A stretch of 6,174 nt of DNA from Gemmatimonadota bacterium (GCA_003142495.1 PLMM01000337.1:1-6174); one strand, 5' to 3'. Positions 1-5,843 are shown, numbered from the stretch's first letter. The notes: a model not told the origin generated them from the sequence alone. Translations and numbers: made by a program.

Positions 1-250
1 CACCGAGAATTCCCTCGAAAGTCTCGGTCGTGCTCACGGGGTTCAATAGAAAAACGGCCTCGAATCCAGCGAAGACGCCGAGCGTGGAAGGATCGAGGAG
101 ATCGCCGATCACACCGCTCACGCCCGCCGGAAGCTTGCTCACGTGCTCGGCCGAACGCGTGAGCACGGACACCGACACGTTGCGCGCCTTCAGCTGTCGT
201 ACGACTTCGGATCCGACGTTGCCGGTTCCGCCCACCACGAGAATCTTCAT
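1..250 (-). CDS. NmrA-like NAD(P)-binding protein, N-terminal part (truncated by window edge)
   Basis: The first 83 residues are visible and the gene continues beyond base 1. The protein opens MKILVVGGTGNVGSEVVRQL, a first beta strand followed by the GGTGNVGS dinucleotide-binding loop (residues 7-14). It then has the second strand with VLTRS near residues 29-33, the GDLLDP segment typical of NmrA/atypical SDR proteins, and a further strand in FEAVFLLNP. Family members are NAD(P)H-quinone reductases or redox-sensing regulators; which applies cannot be told from a third of the protein. The ATG at 248-250 is chosen because GAGG (complement of 256-259) lies five bases upstream. The gene follows the permease by only 42 bases on the same strand, so it is probably the distal gene of that operon. 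The fold is clear; the function is not. Confidence 0.85.
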   Translation of the reverse strand, partial: MKILVVGGTGNVGSEVVRQLKARNVSVSVLTRSAEHVSKLPAGVSGVIGDLLDPSTLGVFAGFEAVFLLNPVSTTETFEGILG

Positions 251-255
251 CGTGT

Positions 256-259
256 CCTC
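256..259 (-). promoter_or_regulatory. Ribosome binding site of the NmrA-like gene
   Basis: GAGG on the minus strand lies five bases before the ATG at 250, in the 42-base gap after the permease stop. It supports that start and independent translation initiation here, unlike the overlapping starts earlier in the cluster. Confidence 0.6.
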
Positions 260-292
260 GAATGCGTGTAGTTGTGTGATTGCTTCTTCGAT

Positions 293-1708
293 TTACTTCC
301 GCCGGCCAGCCACGTAAAGCCCAACGCCCACGGCGATCATCGCCGCGGTGAGGCCGACGATCTTGATCACGGCGAGCGGCTTGTTCGGCTCGTCGTCCGC
401 GGGAAGCATCGCGAGGCCGATCGAGATCGTCGTCGTGGTGAATCCGACAGCGGCGAGCGCGATCGCGACCGGTGTGCCGCCGGGCACGCGAATCACTTCC
501 GGCCCCGCCGGCTCGCTCTGCAGTTTGATCATGGCGGCGAACATGAGCAAATATGGAATGAAGAAGGCGATCACCGACATGCTGACGAGCACGTTGTACG
601 CGCCAACCACCGACGTTCCGGCCTGTCCGGCGAAGATGAACACCGCCGCGATCACCGCCTGCACGAGCAGCGAGATGTAGGGCGTTCCCCACTTCGGATG
701 GATCTTCGCGAAGGCGGGCGGGAGCCGCTTGTCGATGCCGATGACGAACGGCAGACGTCCCGCCGCGGCAAACCACGCGCCCGCCTGCCCCAAACAGCCG
801 ACGGTGATCAGGAGCGCGATCCCCGTCGCGATCCATGGTATGCCGAGCTTCGTGGCGACGAGAGTGATCGCGTGTATGATCCCCTGCATGTTCTGGATTT
901 CCTGCGGTGGCAGCGCGAGCATCATTGCGACCGTCGAGGCGATGTAGAGGATCGTGACCAACACGCCGGCGATCAGGAGCGCGCGCGGGATGTTTCGTCG
1001 CGCATCCTCGATCTCGTCGCCGAGCATCGACGCGCTCTCGAGACCGCTCAGCGAGAAGGCGATCGTCGACCAGAAGATGATGTCCCTGAGGTGCGTGCTC
1101 GGAATGAACGAGTGCAACGTGAACGGCGTCGCCGAGCCGTAGAGATGAGCCGCGGCGATCCCCATTCCGACGAGGACGATTCCCGGCACCCACAGCCCGA
1201 CGGCGCCGAGATTGTGCAGCCACTTCCCGACGTTGAGCCCGACCACATTCAGCCCGACCGCGATCGCGAGCGCGAGCATCGAGAAGATGATGAAATACGG
1301 CTGACTGTTCTGCAGCGCGTCGAAGCGGTGGCCGAAGATGAAGAGCGCGTTCGCGGCCGTGAAATAGAAGAGGCTCGGGAAGTACGGGAGATTCGACGAC
1401 CAGTACAGGTAGCCGGACAGATATCCTGGAAACTCGCCGAACGCCCGCCGCGTCCACGCGTACAACCCTCCTTCGTCGGGATGTCGCGACGACAATTCGA
1501 GCACCGTGAACATGAGCGGCACGTAGAACGCGAGCGCGCCCATGATCCAGATGACGACGGAGCTTGGCCCCGCAGCCGCCGCCTGCGCGATCCAGCGCAG
1601 GCTGAAGCCCGTGACGAGATAGAAGAGGATGAGGTCGCGAAAGCCCATCGCGCGCTTGAGATGCGCGACCGGCACTTCCTTCGCTATCCCCACTTCGGGC
1701 ACCGTCAC
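293..1708 (-). CDS. APC-superfamily amino acid/amine permease
   Basis: A 471-residue inner-membrane transporter with about twelve hydrophobic segments, the usual size for APC (amino acid-polyamine-organocation) carriers. Family landmarks are present. Segment 1 is FRDLILFYLVTGFSLRWI (about 23-40). The segment 2/3 junction has ELSSRHPDEGGLYAW (71-85). Segment 6 has AFSLSGLES (217-225) followed by the loop DEIEDARRNIPRAL (231-244), the APC counterpart of the glutamate/arginine loop after TM6. The strict GxG loop usual in TM1 of APC carriers is not evident. The frame stays open further upstream, but the best start is the GTG at 1706-1708, which shares bases with the TGA stop of the oxidase gene (GTGA); an in-frame ATG at 1646-1648 would cut into segment 1. 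Its neighbours suggest it imports the N-methylated or betaine-like substrate of the upstream oxygenase and oxidase. Substrate specificity is inferred from context only. Confidence 0.9.
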   Translation of the reverse strand: MTVPEVGIAKEVPVAHLKRAMGFRDLILFYLVTGFSLRWIAQAAAAGPSSVVIWIMGALAFYVPLMFTVLELSSRHPDEGGLYAWTRRAFGEFPGYLSGYLYWSSNLPYFPSLFYFTAANALFIFGHRFDALQNSQPYFIIFSMLALAIAVGLNVVGLNVGKWLHNLGAVGLWVPGIVLVGMGIAAAHLYGSATPFTLHSFIPSTHLRDIIFWSTIAFSLSGLESASMLGDEIEDARRNIPRALLIAGVLVTILYIASTVAMMLALPPQEIQNMQGIIHAITLVATKLGIPWIATGIALLITVGCLGQAGAWFAAAGRLPFVIGIDKRLPPAFAKIHPKWGTPYISLLVQAVIAAVFIFAGQAGTSVVGAYNVLVSMSVIAFFIPYLLMFAAMIKLQSEPAGPEVIRVPGGTPVAIALAAVGFTTTTISIGLAMLPADDEPNKPLAVIKIVGLTAAMIAVGVGLYVAGRRK

Positions 1709-2871
1709 TGCATGTAGTTCTTCGGAGGGTTCTTCATCTTGAGAATCGGGCGATCGAGCGCGAATGGCGTGAGATCGATCGTCGATTTTCCATCCAGCGC
1801 GAGCTCGGACAACAGCCGCCCGATCTGCGACGCGAACTTGAACGCGTGCCCCGCGCCGATCGCGACGACGACGTTCTCGTGTCCGGGCACCGTGTCGATC
1901 ACGAAGTCCCGATCCGGCGTCAGCGTGTAGAGGCACGTCTTCGTGTAGATGATCGGCCCCACCGCGCCAGGGATGTAGCGCGAGAGAAATTCCTCCACGC
2001 CTCGCAGATTCACCGGCTCGACCTCGAAGTCGCGTGTGTCCGCCGTGGTCGGCAAGCCGCCCGCGTCCTGCGCCGCCTTGGGCCCCGCCTCACCGAACGT
2101 CGGGAAGCCGTAGAAGCATGGATCGTCCATCCAGATCCACACCGGGAATCTGTCCGGCGCAAAATCCTCTGGGCGCTTCGCCGCGAAGTACGTCACCTGC
2201 TCGCGCGTGACCTCGAGCGGGAGTTCCACACCCAAATAGCCGAGCGCGCGATTCGACCACGGACCGGCCGCGATCACGAGCTTCCTGCACGTGAACGCTC
2301 CGCTCGGCGTCTCGACGGTCACCTCGTTGCCACTCGTCGTGATGTTCGTGACCGGCGTGTTGTCGATCAACGTCGCGCCGTTCGCGCGCGCCATCTTCTG
2401 GTGCGCGGCGTTCGCGCGCGCGGCCATTGCGATCCCGCTGTCCTCCTGGAAGAGTCCCTCGATGTCATCGCTCAACGTGAACTGCGGCCACCGTTGCATA
2501 ATTTCATCGGCGTCGAGATCCTCATACTCCACGTTGCAGGCGCTCATCGCGCTGCGATACGCATCGAGCGGAATCTTCGTGTCGTTCCTGGCGAAGTCGA
2601 GCCCGCCTGTCTTGAGCACCACCTGATCGCCACTCTCGCGCTCGAGCGTGCTCCACGCATCGTAGGCGAGCTTCGCGAGCTCGACGTACGCCACGTTGTG
2701 ATACGAGAGCCTGATGATGCGCGAGTGGTCCTGCGACTCACCTCGCACGTGTCCGATCTCGAACTGCTCTAGCCCAAGCACCTCTGCGCCCGCCTTGCGC
2801 GAGAGCCAATACACCGCGCCGCTGCCGAGACCGCCGAGCCCGAGCACGATGTATTCGTAGTCCCGCTTCAC
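1705..2871 (-). CDS. FAD-dependent amine oxidase, sarcosine oxidase/N-methyltryptophan oxidase-like (DAO family)
   Basis: A 388-residue flavoprotein, the normal length for monomeric sarcosine oxidase (MSOX) relatives. Such enzymes oxidise secondary or tertiary amines, releasing an aldehyde (formaldehyde from an N-methyl group) and H2O2. The N-terminus has the ADP-binding motif VLGLGGLGSG (9-18) ending in the acidic E35. SRIIRLSY (50-57) matches the MSOX segment carrying the active-site arginines. GFPTFGEAGPK ends in K265, the position of the oxygen-activating lysine. KTCLYTLTPD (311-320) holds C313, aligned with the cysteine that binds FAD covalently in MSOX, and Y315. GHAFKF (341-346) near the C-terminus is also conserved. 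Two substrate-pocket histidines of MSOX appear as Q47 and D269, so the substrate is probably not sarcosine itself. The GTG start at 2869-2871 overlaps the Rieske gene's TGA (GTGA) and places the Rossmann motif at the usual distance. Family is certain; substrate is not. Confidence 0.92.
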   Translation of the reverse strand: MKRDYEYIVLGLGGLGSGAVYWLSRKAGAEVLGLEQFEIGHVRGESQDHSRIIRLSYHNVAYVELAKLAYDAWSTLERESGDQVVLKTGGLDFARNDTKIPLDAYRSAMSACNVEYEDLDADEIMQRWPQFTLSDDIEGLFQEDSGIAMAARANAAHQKMARANGATLIDNTPVTNITTSGNEVTVETPSGAFTCRKLVIAAGPWSNRALGYLGVELPLEVTREQVTYFAAKRPEDFAPDRFPVWIWMDDPCFYGFPTFGEAGPKAAQDAGGLPTTADTRDFEVEPVNLRGVEEFLSRYIPGAVGPIIYTKTCLYTLTPDRDFVIDTVPGHENVVVAIGAGHAFKFASQIGRLLSELALDGKSTIDLTPFALDRPILKMKNPPKNYMQ

Positions 2872-4028
2872 AGATTCGTCCCGTTCAATCGCTCGCCGAC
2901 GTAGCGTCGAATGTCGAGGCTGAAGCTCTCCATCGGGGCGTAGAAGCCGGACTCGAAGACGCGACTCCGCATTCCGCGCTGCACGCCCTCGCAGATCGCC
3001 CAGTCCTGCCGGTTCACGAGATCCCAGAAGTCGATCGCATCGGATGGATCGAAGCCCGGCTTCGCGATCTCGTTCGGATGGAAGAGAAAGTCGCAGTCGA
3101 TTGTGGTATGCTCCGCGCTGCGCGGCCACACGGTGAATGCAGCAACATGGTCGGCCGAGAGGCTGATCAGGAAGTTCGGATAGATGAGCTCACCCTTGTG
3201 ACGTACGCGCTCGTCGTCGCTCAGCCCGGGGAACGGCTCGCGCACGCTCGTGCCGCTATGCGTGAACGTCCACGCCCCCTCGGCGTGCTCGATCCCGCGC
3301 TCCCAGTCGAGCTCCGATCCGCCGCGCACCTTGAAGCCCGGCACCACCTTGCATAGCTCGGGATGTACACCCGCGCAGTGATAGCACTCGTTGTAGTTCT
3401 CGAGCATCACTTTCCAGTTCGCGGTAATCTCGTAGGTGATGCGCTTCACACGTCTGAGATCCGCGAGCGGATAGTTCGCGAGCCGCGTCGCCGCTTCGCC
3501 GATCTGCTTTGCGAGTGTGTGGCCGCGAGCGGCGGCCTCGCGCGGCACGAGATTGAGAAAAAAGAAGCCGCCCCACGTGTCGATGCCAACGGGATAGAGC
3601 GAGAGCTCATCCTTGCGCACCCCCGCACTCTCATCGAGATACGGCGCCGTGCGCAGCGCGCCATCGAGCGTGTACGTCCACGCGTGGTACGGGCACTTGA
3701 TCCCGCTGCCGAACGAGCCTGCGAGCTCCGGCGCACATCCGGTGCTGTCCGCGCCCGTGAGCACGAGCTGACAGCCTCGATGGCGACAGACATTATAGTA
3801 GGCGCGCAACGTGTTCTCGCGCGTGCGCACCACGAGCACGCTCTCGCCGGCCACATCCACCACGAGATAGCTCCCGGGCGCAGCGACATCCTCCTCGCGC
3901 CCCGCATGGAACCACTCGCGCGTGAAGATGCGCTCCTTCTCGCGCGCGAACAGCTCCGGCGAGAGATAGTGCTCGCGCGTGAGCGTGCGCTCCATGCCCT
4001 GCGGCTGGACGACGTTGGGCTCGGTCAT
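2868..4028 (-). CDS. Rieske non-haem iron oxygenase, alpha subunit (betaine/quaternary amine demethylase-like)
   Basis: A 386-residue oxygenase. The N-terminal Rieske [2Fe-2S] domain has C81-x-H83 (NVCRHRGC) and C112-x2-H115 (KCPYHAW). The catalytic domain has NWKVMLENYNECYHCAGVHPEL, with mononuclear iron ligands H217 and H222 and the third ligand most likely D342 in RQDWAICEGVQ. E214, three residues before H217, sits where carnitine oxygenase CntA and related quaternary-amine oxygenases carry the bridging glutamate; classic aromatic-ring dioxygenases have aspartate. The likely reaction is O2-dependent N-demethylation or C-N cleavage of a betaine-like compound. The stretch between the two Rieske half-motifs (28 residues between H83 and C112) is longer than the usual 15-17 and carries an extra C98. 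The ATG at 4026-4028 is chosen for the strong upstream ribosome site. No ferredoxin reductase is visible in the window. The downstream flavin oxidase and permease support a role in N-methyl amine catabolism. Confidence 0.92.
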   Translation of the reverse strand: MTEPNVVQPQGMERTLTREHYLSPELFAREKERIFTREWFHAGREEDVAAPGSYLVVDVAGESVLVVRTRENTLRAYYNVCRHRGCQLVLTGADSTGCAPELAGSFGSGIKCPYHAWTYTLDGALRTAPYLDESAGVRKDELSLYPVGIDTWGGFFFLNLVPREAAARGHTLAKQIGEAATRLANYPLADLRRVKRITYEITANWKVMLENYNECYHCAGVHPELCKVVPGFKVRGGSELDWERGIEHAEGAWTFTHSGTSVREPFPGLSDDERVRHKGELIYPNFLISLSADHVAAFTVWPRSAEHTTIDCDFLFHPNEIAKPGFDPSDAIDFWDLVNRQDWAICEGVQRGMRSRVFESGFYAPMESFSLDIRRYVGERLNGTNL

Positions 4029-4032
4029 GTTA

Positions 4033-4040
4033 CCTTCTCC
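4033..4040 (-). promoter_or_regulatory. Ribosome binding site of the Rieske oxygenase gene
   Basis: GGAGAAGG on the minus strand lies four bases before the ATG at 4028 (eight bases counting from its GGAG part). It decides the start: the frame is open about 30 codons further upstream, but that extension is not family-like and contains this site. It is the only strong Shine-Dalgarno signal in the first three genes of the left cluster. Confidence 0.75.
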
Positions 4041-4126
4041 GAATACGACTTGTGCGTGCGTAGGGCGCGCCCCGCTGCCCGCGAGGCCCAAGATGCGCCT
4101 CCAACACGTGCACCGCAATTAATCCC

Positions 4127-4155
4127 TTGACGGCACACTCCGGGGATGCTAACCT
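4127..4155 (+). promoter_or_regulatory. Sigma70-like promoter for the SAM-regulated operon
   Basis: TTGACG at 4127-4132 matches five of six bases of the -35 consensus. A 17-base spacer separates it from TAACCT at 4150-4155, which keeps the first, second and last bases of the -10 consensus. Transcription would start near 4161-4163, about 13-15 bases before the first P1 base of the riboswitch, which is the expected layout for a leader RNA. The -10 is weak, so the call rests on the good -35, the ideal spacing and the position. Confidence 0.65.
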
Positions 4156-4173
4156 GAAATCACAATCGAAGAG

Positions 4174-4227
4174 CCCGTGGTAATTTGCCGCCTATTGCAG
4201 CCACGTTAAACAAATGCTAAAACGCGA
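4174..4227 (+). ncRNA. SAM-II riboswitch (S-adenosylmethionine-sensing leader)
   Basis: The RNA matches the SAM-II consensus as I remember it. P1 is five perfect pairs, CGTGG (4176-4180) with CCACG (4201-4205). The P1 loop carries the characteristic AATTTGCCG (4182-4190) and ATTGCAG (4194-4200). The 3' tail is TTAAACAAATGCTAAAA (4206-4222), the conserved A-rich segment with the GCTAAA box. A pseudoknot can form: G4197/C4198 with G4216/C4217, and C4189-G4190-C4191 with G4224-C4225-G4226. In this H-type pseudoknot family, SAM binding stabilises the compact fold and turns off downstream expression, usually of methionine and SAM biosynthesis genes. Here the aptamer is followed within five bases by an intrinsic terminator, so transcriptional control is likely. 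No covariance-model search was run; the call rests on motif and pairing inspection. Confidence 0.85.
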
Positions 4228-4230
4228 ACC

Positions 4231-4259
4231 TCCCGGTGGCATTGCCCCCGGGATTTTTT
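4231..4259 (+). terminator. Intrinsic terminator/attenuator behind the SAM-II riboswitch
   Basis: The hairpin pairs T4231 to A4253 and CCCGG (4232-4236) with CCGGG (4248-4252). One T/C mismatch (4237/4247) follows, then GGC (4238-4240) with GCC (4244-4246), closing on an ATT loop. Six T residues (4254-4259) follow directly. This is a textbook rho-independent terminator, placed inside the leader before the aminotransferase start, so it is an attenuator rather than a gene end. The segment GTGGC (4236-4240) of its 5' arm is complementary to GCCAC (4200-4204) in the riboswitch, giving a candidate antiterminator. Confidence 0.88.
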
Positions 4260-4269
4260 GCATCCGTAC

Positions 4270-5493
4270 ATGAACGAGCCAATGTCGACACTCTCTTCCG
4301 CCGCAGTGCAGCTCCCGATCGCATCGAGAATGGATGGCCTTCGAGGAGAAGGCGCCTTCGAGGTGCTCGCCAGCGCGCGCGCCCTCGAGCGAAAGGGACG
4401 TCAGATTCTTCACCTGGAGATCGGCGAGCCCGACTTTCCGACGGCTCCGCACATCGTCGAAGCCGGCGTGCGCGCGCTTCAGAATGGCGAGACCAAGTAC
4501 GGTCCCGCCGGCGGCATTCTCGAGCTGCGCGTCGCGATCGCGAATCACCTCGCCTCGCACGGCATCAACGCCGCGCCCGACGACGTCATCGTCACGCCGG
4601 GATCGAAGCCGATCTTGCTCTACTGCGCGCTCGCGCTCCTCGAAAACGGCGACGAAGCCCTCATCCCCGATCCCGCCTACCCGATCTACGACTCGGCCGT
4701 CCGCTTCGCGGGCGCGACCCCGATCACCTATCGGCTCGACTCGTCCACCGGCTTTGCGCCTGACGTCGATGCGATCTCCGCGTCGATCACCTCGCGCACG
4801 CGTGTGCTCGTCCTCAACACGCCGCAGAATCCCACCGGCGGTGTGATCGACGAGGGTCGCCTCAACGCGCTCGCGCAGCTGGCTGAGGCGAACGATCTGA
4901 TCGTGATCGTCGACGAGATCTATCGTCCGTTCAACTATGGCGCGTCGCAGCCTCCCTCGATCCTCACGATCTCGGGCATGCGCGAACGCTGCATCCTCGT
5001 CGATGGCTTCTCGAAGGCGTACGCGATGACCGGTTGGCGTTTGGGCTACGGTCTCGTGCCGACGCCGCTCGCATCGCGCTTTGCGCTCCTCGCGCTCAAC
5101 GATCACGCATGCGTGCCTGCCTTCGTTCAGCGCGCTGGCATCGCCGCGCTCACCGGCACGCAGGAACCGCTGCACTCGATGATCAACGAGTTCGCGGCGC
5201 GGCGCGCGCTCATGGCCGATCGCCTCGCCGCGATTCCAGGCGTGCGCATCGATGCGCCCGCCGGCGCGTTCTACGCGTTCCCCAACGTGTCGGATGCAAT
5301 TCAGGCCGCGGGGATCACCTCCGCGCAGCTCGCGACAAAGCTCCTTCAGGAATACGGAGTCGCGCTTCTTCCCGGCACCGCCTTCGGCGCGGCCGGCGAA
5401 GGATATCTGCGTCTCTCCTTCGCAACCGGGCGCGCCGATCTCGACAAGGCGCTCACGCTCGTGCACGAATGCTTTCGGTCGCTTTCCAGTTAG
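4270..5493 (+). CDS. Class I/II PLP-dependent aminotransferase (aspartate aminotransferase superfamily)
   Basis: A 407-residue fold-type I aminotransferase, normal length for subgroup I-gamma enzymes. Visible motifs are LEIGEPDFPTA (49-59), KYGPAGGILELR (76-87), the cofactor-loop region TPGSKPIL (109-116), DPAYPIYDS (134-142), NTPQNPTGG (183-191) with N187, VDEIYRPF (214-221) with D215 and Y218, and FSKAYAMTGWRLGYG (247-261). K249 is the Schiff-base lysine and R257 a phosphate contact. R381 in GYLRLSF binds the substrate carboxylate. Relatives transaminate aspartate, aromatic amino acids or methionine; the sequence does not decide which. The SAM-II leader suggests a step in sulfur amino acid metabolism. 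The start is uncertain: ATG 4270 or ATG 4282 are possible and neither has a good ribosome site. A TTG at 4258 lies in the terminator T-run and is unlikely. It is first in an operon with the sulfur carrier, 72 bases ahead of it. Confidence 0.93.
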   Translation: MNEPMSTLSSAAVQLPIASRMDGLRGEGAFEVLASARALERKGRQILHLEIGEPDFPTAPHIVEAGVRALQNGETKYGPAGGILELRVAIANHLASHGINAAPDDVIVTPGSKPILLYCALALLENGDEALIPDPAYPIYDSAVRFAGATPITYRLDSSTGFAPDVDAISASITSRTRVLVLNTPQNPTGGVIDEGRLNALAQLAEANDLIVIVDEIYRPFNYGASQPPSILTISGMRERCILVDGFSKAYAMTGWRLGYGLVPTPLASRFALLALNDHACVPAFVQRAGIAALTGTQEPLHSMINEFAARRALMADRLAAIPGVRIDAPAGAFYAFPNVSDAIQAAGITSAQLATKLLQEYGVALLPGTAFGAAGEGYLRLSFATGRADLDKALTLVHECFRSLSS

Positions 5494-5555
5494 CGGCTTC
5501 ACAAGCACCTTCGCACCGAACCTTCTGATTTTTCTCCGTTCCACGTCTTTTGCTC

Positions 5556-5561
5556 GAGAGG
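5556..5561 (+). promoter_or_regulatory. Ribosome binding site of the sulfur carrier gene
   Basis: GAGAGG ends four bases before the ATG at 5566. It fixes the start of the small carrier protein and contrasts with the aminotransferase, which has no clear site. The 72-base gap upstream contains a T-run (5529-5533) but no stem before it, so no terminator separates the two genes. Confidence 0.55.
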
Positions 5562-5565
5562 TCGT

Positions 5566-5838
5566 ATGGCAGTCACTCTCTTTCTTCCCACGGTTCTCGC
5601 CCGTCTCGCCGATAGCGGCACGCTTCGCTCCGAGGGCGACACGGTTGGTGAGGTCGTTGCGAACATCTCCGGGCGCTTTCCTGAGCTCGCGCCGCGCCTC
5701 CGCGACGAGAAGGGAGATCCGTATGCCTTCGTCACCTTCTATCTGAACGACGAGGACATTCGCTTCACCGGCAGCTTTCAGTCGCCCGTGAAAGACGGCG
5801 ACGAGCTCACCATCGTTCCGGCGATCGCCGGAGGTTGA
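5566..5838 (+). CDS. CysO-like ubiquitin-fold sulfur carrier protein (MoaD/ThiS superfamily)
   Basis: A 90-residue beta-grasp protein that ends exactly in Gly-Gly (DGDELTIVPAIAGG, 77-90), the tail that an E1-like enzyme adenylates and converts to a thiocarboxylate. The opening MAVTLFLPTVL, the segment NDEDIRF (61-67) and the C-terminal VPAIAGG closely resemble mycobacterial CysO, the sulfur donor for cysteine synthesis, rather than shorter ThiS or MoaD. The length also fits CysO (about 93 residues). The protein would act in the cytosol as a persulfide-free sulfur donor to a PLP-dependent synthase. Its activating enzyme starts five bases downstream, and the operon is led by a SAM-II-type riboswitch, which favours a role in cysteine, homocysteine or methionine synthesis. 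Because the chain ends at the second glycine, no proteolytic maturation is needed. Alternative: a MoaD-type subunit for molybdopterin, less likely given the NDED segment. Confidence 0.9.
   Translation: MAVTLFLPTVLARLADSGTLRSEGDTVGEVVANISGRFPELAPRLRDEKGDPYAFVTFYLNDEDIRFTGSFQSPVKDGDELTIVPAIAGG
5830..5834 (+). promoter_or_regulatory. Ribosome binding site of the E1-like gene, inside the carrier's Gly-Gly codons
   Basis: GGAGG, nine bases before the ATG at 5844, is formed by the last two sense codons of the carrier gene (GGA GGT). It therefore encodes the functional Gly-Gly tail and also starts translation of the next gene, which links the two genes tightly. Confidence 0.7.
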
Positions 5839-5843
5839 ATCCG

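Larger units (their letters stand above)
4029..4257. promoter_or_regulatory. Divergent intergenic regulatory region
   Basis: This stretch separates the minus-strand oxygenase cluster from the plus-strand sulfur-carrier cluster. Its right half holds a plus-strand promoter, a SAM-II-like leader and a terminator, annotated separately. The left half (about 4041-4120) should contain the minus-strand promoter, but no convincing -35/-10 pair was found there. Overlapping palindromes CACGTG (4105-4110) and GTGCAC (4108-4113) are the only possible operator-like element seen, and they are too short to call. Confidence 0.6.

Noticed and set aside
272..1717. A 481-codon open frame on the plus strand opposite the permease.
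   Set aside because: The product is rich in Arg, Asp, Glu and His with no hydrophobic core or domain, while the opposite strand encodes a clear APC permease with membrane segments. It is a composition shadow.
1709..1936. Upstream extension of the permease frame by 76 codons.
   Set aside because: It lies wholly inside the oxidase gene, is polar and Arg-rich, and would put a non-family tail before the first membrane segment. The GTG at 1708 overlapping the oxidase stop is far more likely.
1846..2772. A 308-codon open frame on the plus strand opposite the amine oxidase, and similar frames opposite the Rieske gene (such as 3363-4130).
   Set aside because: Arg/Asp/Glu/Ala-rich translations without motifs; the opposite strand carries conserved enzyme motifs. 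These are shadows of coding bias in GC-rich DNA.
4105..4113. Overlapping palindromes CACGTG and GTGCAC as a regulator binding site.
   Set aside because: Too short and expected by chance in GC-rich DNA; there is no second copy and no adjacent regulator gene in the window.
4029..4118. Upstream extension of the Rieske frame by 30 codons.
   Set aside because: It contains the strong GGAGAAGG ribosome site for the ATG at 4028 and does not resemble the N-terminus of Rieske oxygenases.
4192..5544. A 450-codon open frame on the minus strand opposite the aminotransferase.
   Set aside because: Its product is a low-complexity string of Arg, Glu, Asp and Gly with no recognisable motif. It mirrors the GC-biased third positions of the well-supported aminotransferase and runs across the riboswitch and terminator.
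5521..5545. T-rich stretch between the aminotransferase and the sulfur carrier as a terminator.
   Set aside because: No GC-rich stem precedes the T-run, so it does not look like an intrinsic terminator and the genes are treated as one operon.
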